DNA of 64,000 bases from Sphagnum magellanicum. Lineage: Eukaryota > Streptophyta > Sphagnopsida > Sphagnales > Sphagnaceae. The translations under genes were made by a program, and so were the position numbers. Numbering within the stretch: the first letter of the stretch is position 1; every line of letters starts with the position of its first letter. The DNA is taken from positions 11,118,501 through 11,182,500 of the forward strand of contig CM038908.1 of NCBI GenBank assembly GCA_021904315.1. The letters are read 5' to 3'. Under the pieces are notes generated by a model. That model was not told the DNA's origin. It saw only the letters and a program-made list of their open reading frames with translations, and made no database searches. Positions 58,501 to 64,000 of the stretch are shown in pieces.

Positions 58501-60940
58501 AAGTCCGTCTTGCTGCTCAAACTGATCCAGGTCATCACGATTTGGGTTCCTTGGTCATTCCTGGAGTTCCTTCTTGATGTTGGTAGCCTAGGTGTCTTCC
58601 TCAGTTGCCATCTTGATGTCCCTGACAAGGTATGAGTCTGGGAGGGTGCTGGTTGTTGTTGCAACTCGAAATTGCTCGGGGTTGAATAAAGTCTGGTTCT
58701 GTTGACCATAGGCCTCATCCCCCGCTCAAAGTTCATATTCTGAACGACGAAATAACGCGTCAACTTTCCCTTGTTGGGTGTCGGGTTGATACTGAATCTC
58801 AAAGTCGAAATCGGTTAGGAAGATAGACCAGTGTGCCTGGCGACGATTTAAGGTTCGAGTTTTGTGAAATAAAGGAGATTCTTGTGATCTATCAGAACTT
58901 GGACTCGATGTTGAGCTCCGGCAAGATACGGTCTCCACTGCTCGAATGTCGTGATGATTGCCAGAAGTTCCTTATCGTAGACTTGGTAGTTGATTTCGGC
59001 ACTGGTTAACTTCCGTGAATATAAAGCAATTGGATGCAGCAACCCATCTATTCCAAATTGAGATAGAATAGCTCCCAAGGCAAAATCTGAAGCGTCTGTT
59101 TCCACAATGAATGGCTTGGCAGGATCGGGATGTATCAGGATGGGTGCAGAGGTGAATGCCATCTTGAGAGTATCAAAAGCAGCCTGGGCCGTTGGGCTCC
59201 ACGAGAAGGGCTTGTCTTTGCAAGTCAGGGTTATTAACGGTGTTGCCATCTTGGAGTAGCCTTTGATAAACCGACGATAGAAGTTGGCAAACCCCAGGAA
59301 GCGTTAAACGTCCTTGACCGAGGATGGAGTAGCCCAACACTAGATGGCCTCGACCTTTGACTTGTCCATGAAAATGCCATTTGGAGAGATCACGTAGCCG
59401 AAGAACACCACTGAAGATTTGTCGAATTCACATTTTTCCAACTTGGCGTATAAACCATGCTCTCGGAGCGTCGCAAGCACCAATCGTACATGTTTGTCGT
59501 GGATTTCCTGGTCCTTGGAAAAGATTAAAATGTCATCCAAATAGACCACGACAAATTCGTCCATGTAATCCTGAAAGATATCATTCATCAGATGCTGAAA
59601 GACTACGGGTGCATTGGTGAGGCCAAAGGGCATGACTGTGTATTCGAAGTGGCTGTAGCGTGTGCGGAAAGCTGTCTTCCATTCATCACTGGGACGAATC
59701 CTGAGTAAGTTGTAGGCTCCATGGAGGTCAAGCTTGGTGAAGATCTTCCCGGTACGTAGTCGATCCAGGAGACCTAAAATCAAGGGCAAGGGATATCGAT
59801 TCTTTTTGGTTATTTTGTTGAGTCCACGATAATCCACACAAAGTCGAAGGGAGCCATCCTTCTTCTTGATAAACAAAATTGGGGCGCCGGCTGGAGACTT
59901 GGAATGTTGAATGAACCCCTTGGCAAGATTTTCAGTAAGGTAATCACGCAGGGCTTAGAGTTCCAGTTCTGATAGGCCATAGATAGGACCAAAGGGTGGT
60001 GAGTGTCCTTCTAGATCAATCGGGCAGTCATATGGACTATGGGCGGGGAGTTGATCAGCATTAATTTTTTCAAAAACATCAACAAAGTCCTTGTACTTCT
60101 CGGGAAGGTTGACAGGTGTTGGTTCTAATGGGGGGTTTGTGTTGTTGGCTGGGTTGACATGGATGGCGAAGACTTGAAGATTCTTAGCAGCCCGATAGAA
60201 AGGGACAGCTCTATCAACGAAGATCTGGACAAGGTTGGTTTTCTGGGCAGGATTCTTGACAGGACAAGGTTTAGTTCTGACCAACTGGGGGTTCTTGACT
60301 GCAGGACTTGACATAACAAACTTGAGAAAACTGGAATTGGTTCCGACCTCCTTTGGGTTCTTGACCATAGGGTTCTTGGCAGGACTGGACAAAGTGTTTT
60401 TCAGAGCGTGGGGTTCTTGAGAGGTGCACCGTTGTGTGCTGAAGGTGAGGGTTGTAGACCGCCAATCAATGATAGGGTTGTGTGCTTCTAGCCAAGGCAG
60501 ACCAAGGATGATGGGATGGTGAGGGGTGGAGATGATGTTGAGAACAATCTTCTCCATGTGCTTGCCGATACAGAGTTCTAGAGGGGTTGTTTCGTGTGTG
60601 ATTGCACCAGAAGCAATGGTTCTCCCATCAATAACCTCTACCGGAACAGGGGTTGACTTCTTGATCACAAGGATGTTGTGTTGGACGACAAATGTTTGGT
60701 CGATGAAAGAAGAGGTGGCGCCGGAATCCACCAAAGCTGACACTTGTGGTATGTCTTCTGGAATACGAATGATGTCCACATACTGAATGAAACTAGGACT
60801 GGGACCAACAGCGGAACAAGAGCCTTTGCAAAGGTGGTGTTGGGTGAGATCCAGTCGCACGGCTCCTACTGTGACTAGATGTTCTTGTTTTCCAACTCTT
60901 GGGGAGTTTCCACAGCTTGTACTTGAAGTTTGACAAGCTT
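58501..60940 (-). pseudogene. Protease, reverse transcriptase and RNase H of the younger element
   Basis: Protease carries the LVDSGATSSFID active-site motif near 60,730-60,700. After an in-frame TAA (59,955-59,957), reverse transcriptase shows [12 protein letters not shown], the LDLHGAYN segment, and the YLDD catalytic box near 59,550-59,535, followed by FGYVISPNG. Two further stops (about 59,340 and 59,306) precede RNase H, which keeps [12 protein letters not shown], the DKELLA segment and VLIDHKNL. A single-base loss in an A-run near 58,865 shifts the frame after RNase H. All stops could come from Gln codons by C-to-T change. Confidence 0.9.
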
Positions 60941-61837
60941 TTGAGGGCACTAACGAGCTAAATGCCTTGGGTTGCCACAGGTTAGACATAGATTGTTTAT
61001 CCTTCGGCGAAGTTTCTCGGCTTCTGTCAAAGATTTAAACTTAGCTGTGTTGATATGCATCAGAGTAGGTCCAAAAGAGGCAAGTCGGGCAACTGGTGTT
61101 GTTTGAGGAACTGAGGGGAGCGTAGTACGCCGACTGTTCCAAAGCTGGGCGTTGGAGGTGACTTTCTTTTCCTGGTGACGTTTGAACAGACAATTATCGC
61201 ACCGAATTGCCTGGGTGATAGCTTCACTGAAGGAAGAAGGGTCTGCGAGTGTCAACAAAAGATCTTGAACATCATCACGAAGCCCACATCGAAACTGATC
61301 AATCAAGGTAGCTTCTCCCCAATTGACGTCACAAGCAAGCTGCTTGAATTTTGAGGTGTAAACGATGGCCGAACGTGTCCCTTGCTGGAGGCGACGCAAC
61401 TTGTTGGTTGAAGTCCTGGCCTTGTCACTATCCCCAAACACTGCTTCAAATTCCGCCATAAAGGCGTTGAAATCTTGTATGAGGGGGGATGATGTTTCCA
61501 GGATGGGAGCAAACCATGTTGCAGTTGTCCCAGTGAGTAGGGTTCCAATGAATCCTACACGAGTGGTGTCATCAAAATAACGACGGGGGTGTAGTTGCAT
61601 GATCAGGCGTACCTGGCTAACAAAGCCTCGAAATTTGAGGCGTGTTCTATCAAACTTTTTTGGCAGACTGATCTTGGGCTCTAAGGTGACCATTGCAAGA
61701 GCAGGAAGTACTGGGGCAGGAGGTGGTGGCTGATTCTATAGGCGGGTCACCGAGTCTCTAAGCACGGCATTTTCTTGTTGAAGGTGTTGAAGGGCGACGA
61801 GGATTTGAGTGAGATCGATGTTTGATTCTAAGTTGTC
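60941..61837 (-). pseudogene. Gag of the younger element
   Basis: Frame starting near an ATG at 61,837 (MDNLESNIDLTQILVALQHL, a coiled-coil start), interrupted by TAG at 61,736-61,738. It then stays open from 61,693 to 60,950 with the retrotransposon gag core (TATWFAPIL, LRRLQQGTRSAIVYTSKFKQ, FRCGLRDDVQ) and a CCHC zinc knuckle near 61,000-60,950 (CLTCGNPRHLAR). A TAG stop sits immediately before the last knuckle Cys. A frame change then leads into the protease reading frame. Confidence 0.88.
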
Positions 61838-62318
61838 CATGGTGGTAGTTCTCACACTTTTGCGCTTCCCAATCTTCAAACTCCTTCCTTCAAGATCTCC
61901 CAAGTTGTATTTGCTCCACTTCAAAACTTTGGCTTTGATGTCTTTTCAAAACAAACTTTTGTGATAACAATTTCGCAAAGCTACACTGCTCACATATGAC
62001 CTTGGATCGTTCTAAAATTTTGGTAAAACATGAGCAACTATGTCTACTACCTTCTCACAAAATCTCAGTTCATTTAACTTCGGAAAGTGAAAGATCTTGC
62101 TACTTCCTTGAAGCCACTTCAAACTAGGACCTGAACACAAAATGACTTACAACTCGCTCTCAAAAACTCCAAAATCCTTGAGATTTTGGGAGACACATAA
62201 AATATGTGTCTTCTATATCTGCTCAAAATTTCAGCCCTATTGATGATGACCACAAAGAGATATCACTTTCAAAAGAAACTGACTTCAAAATTGAGACTGA
62301 AACTTCAGATGCTTGGAT

Positions 62319-62628
62319 CTCTCACAATACAAGTTCAAATGACATGAAATTTCTCTCACACATATATTCCTATATGATCTATAAGATCACAAAGTTACAG
62401 ACCCAAAAAAGCTTAAACAAAGGAGATATGACCAAAAAACCAGATCTGACATAAAGTTTTCAAAAGCTCTTAACTCTCACAATACAAGTCCAAATGACAT
62501 GAAATTTCTCTCACACATATATTCCTATATGATCTATAAGATCACAAAGTTACAGACCCAAAAAAACTTAAACAAAGGAGATATGACCAAAAAACCAGAT
62601 CTGACACAGAGTTTTCAAAAGCTCTTAA
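62319..62628 (-). repeat. 155-bp tandem duplication in the leader of the younger element
   Basis: Two head-to-tail copies of about 155 bp (62,319-62,473 and 62,474-62,628, starting CTCTCACAATACAAG) differ at only a few positions. They lie between the 5' LTR and gag. Their high similarity suggests a duplication no older than the insertion. Confidence 0.9.
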
Positions 62629-62778
62629 CTCTCACAAAACATATCCTTTTCTTTTGAAACTTTGAGAGTAGAAACGTCCTATAGGCTTCTATAACCTTTC
62701 CAAGTTTCACCCCAAGATACCTCTAGCTACTTACTGAAACAACAAAACAAACAAACAAGAAGAAGGAGGAGATCAAAC

Positions 62779-63083
62779 TGTTATGGACCGACTACAAACA
62801 AGTGCAGAATTACAAGACAAGACAAGCTTTATTGATCCATCAACTGGTGTTGATCTGCTAAAGGGTTGTTCCCCAGACTATCTCTTTTTATAACCCTGAA
62901 CCATACTAGTCCCAAAATATCTTAGGCCATGATATTGCAAAAAGTATCCCAAAATATCCTAGGCCATGATATTGTAAAAAATATCCCAAAATATCCTAAG
63001 CCATGATATTGCCAAAAGTATCCCAAAAGTATCCTAGGACATGACATTGCCCAAAGTATCCCAAAATATCCTAGGCCATGACA
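62779..63083 (-). repeat. 5' LTR of the younger element (305 bp)
   Basis: On the minus strand starts TGTCATGGCC (63,083 downward) and ends ...GTCCATAACA (62,779). It matches the 3' LTR closely outside the variable-number ~36-bp units. The minus-strand frame at 62,922-63,116 is built from these units and is not a protein gene. Confidence 0.9.
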
Positions 63084-64000
63084 ATATCCATCGTTATAGT
63101 TATCACAAAGTAGCATCTAATCAGCATCGTCTGTCCTTTGACATACCTGACATGGATAGTCAAGTGGAGGAATCCAAGTCGACGTGATGATGGTAGGATC
63201 CAAATTTGGCAAGTGGCAGGGCGCACAATTTTTAGAGTTATCCCGAATTGTGCGTCTGTTAACTCCTTGCAACTCCAACACACCAAAAGGCCTCATTGCC
63301 TTAATCCTTAAGATAGTGTGACCGGAAGAAATGTCTAGAGTATCATTAAGTTGTCATTGGAGATACACGAAGTCACCAACATCAAATTGTCTCACCTTAG
63401 GTTTATAACTGCCACTTCGTGTGTGTGCATACCATAAGGTGTCTCGATGTTGTGCAATGGACAAGTTCTCCATGGCCATGGGCATAACCTTTTTGAATAG
63501 AACAACATTTTCTTCGATGACTCTGGCCTAAGTGGATAGAGAGTCCAAGTTCATAACCTGGTCCATTTGAGTAGCAATGAAAGAAGGTGGAATGGGATGT
63601 CTCCCAAAAAGTAGAAAGTAAGGAAAGAAATGAGACAAAGAGGTGTGTTTGGACATCCTGTAACCCATGGTGATGTAAGGGAGGGCCAAGTCCCAATCCT
63701 CTTTGTTCCTAGTGAGGCAAATCTTTCGAAGTCCCTTCTTGCATGTTTGAACCATCCTCTTTGCAAGGCCATTAACTTGGGGATGATCTCTTGAAGTCCG
63801 ACGATGGTCAATGAAAACATGGTTAAGTAGGTTTCAGAATTATCCCTTGAATTTTGATCCTTGATAAGTAAGGCACTCAACATAAGCCCCAAACCTATTT
63901 AGGACCTGTTGTTAGAAAACTTGGCTAGTGTTATGTGATGACTTGTCCAATAGCGCAACAAGTTCGACCCATTTTGAAAAATGTTCAATCATAATCATGA
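63084..64000 (-). pseudogene. Integrase C-terminal region and first half of the PHD-like module of the older element
   Basis: Minus-strand Ty3/gypsy integrase remnants: VQTCKKGLRKICLTRNKED, DLALPYITMGYRMSKHTSLS and PYFLLFGRHPIPPSF (63,750-63,575), then after stops a region FDVGDFVYLQ and RPFGVLELQG typical of the integrase C-terminal barrel. From about 63,200 comes a linker (DPTIITSTWIPPLDYPCQVC), and the first Cys pair of a C4HC3 zinc module at 63,150-63,152 and 63,141-63,143. A TAG lies at 63,117-63,119, followed by an LLCD motif with the third Cys. The fourth ligand position is Tyr. The frame is cut at 63,084 by the younger element. A PHD finger is not the usual tail of plant Ty3/gypsy integrases. 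Confidence 0.72.

Larger units (their letters stand above)
56695..63083 (-). mobile_element. Younger Ty3/gypsy chromodomain retrotransposon (full length, inactive)
   Basis: 6.4 kb with both LTRs (56,695-57,138 and 62,779-63,083), minus-strand gag, protease, reverse transcriptase, RNase H, integrase and chromodomain in the normal Ty3/gypsy order, a purine-rich tract overlapping the pol stop next to the 3' LTR, and flanking 5-mers GTATC/ATATC (56,690-56,694 and 63,084-63,088) as an almost perfect target-site duplication. A primer-binding site complementary to a common plant initiator tRNA was not found after the 5' LTR. Multiple stops and at least two frameshifts inactivate it. Confidence 0.93.
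55901..64000 (-). mobile_element. Older Ty3/gypsy retrotransposon with a C-terminal PHD-like module, interrupted and truncated
   Basis: Minus-strand element running off the right edge. In its own order it has an integrase C-terminal part (64,000-63,200), a PHD-like zinc module split by the younger insertion (63,188-63,084 and 56,694-56,596), a stop, a G-run polypurine tract (complement of 56,546-56,553), and a 470-bp LTR (56,072-56,541) followed head to tail by a 170-bp truncated LTR (55,901-56,071). The 5' half lies outside the window. Several stops show that it is dead. Confidence 0.75.

Noticed and set aside
62740..62778. Primer-binding site for initiator Met tRNA next to the 5' LTR
   Set aside because: The minus-strand sequence after the LTR (GTTTGATCTCCTCC) does not match TGGTATCAGAGC or start with TGG, so no tRNA primer is assigned.
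62922..63116. Minus-strand 64-codon frame rich in Gly/Phe/Trp
   Set aside because: It is the translation of the ~36-bp repeat units of an LTR.

Overview
The window is nuclear DNA of a land plant. It has intron-rich genes with GT-AG introns of about 80-1,000 bp, AT-rich gene-poor stretches, telobox and TTTAGGG-type motifs (the Arabidopsis-type telomere unit), a full plant SMC3 gene, a plant HAKAI gene and decayed plant transposons. The species cannot be fixed from the sequence. A two-domain cyclic-nucleotide-binding protein resembling animal CNBD2 hints at a lineage with motile sperm (bryophyte, lycophyte or fern), but that is inference. Layout: 1-78 is the 3' end of an unrecognised + strand gene. 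322-1747 (-) is a HAKAI-type RING E3 ligase of the m6A writer complex. 4570-9618 (-) is a gene I reassembled from 12 small exons that encodes two cNMP-binding folds plus a long basic tail. About 11.5-14.7 kb (-) holds a weakly supported multi-exon gene and a strong hairpin. 15.2-16.05 kb is a degenerate minisatellite. 17.1-19.4 kb (+) is an unrecognised, mostly disordered Ala/Glu/Gln-rich protein gene. 19.9-22.5 kb has a dispersed repeat, a degenerate telomere-like tract, a 62-bp tandem repeat and a GC-rich island. 22.5-32.8 kb is AT-rich and shows no gene. 33,380-43,658 (+) is the complete 28-exon SMC3 cohesin gene (1,206 codons). 47,793-48,317 (-) is a single-exon GNAT acetyltransferase. 51.5-53.3 kb (+) is a dead pogo/Tigger-like DDE transposase. 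55.9-64.0 kb is a nest of two Ty3/gypsy elements on the minus strand. The nest is the most unusual part. An older Ty3/gypsy element, whose integrase ends in a PHD-finger-like module rather than a chromodomain, was cut inside the PHD coding sequence by a younger chromodomain Ty3/gypsy element (56,695-63,083). The younger copy has both LTRs, a polypurine tract and a near-perfect 5-bp target duplication. Both copies are broken by stops and frameshifts, and nearly all the stops are explained by C-to-T or G-to-A transitions, as expected of methylated, silenced DNA. How the genes relate: the host genes are unrelated single-copy functions (m6A writing, cohesin, protein N-acetylation, cyclic-nucleotide sensing). 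No operon-like logic or gene cluster is visible, and repeats occupy the spaces between them.
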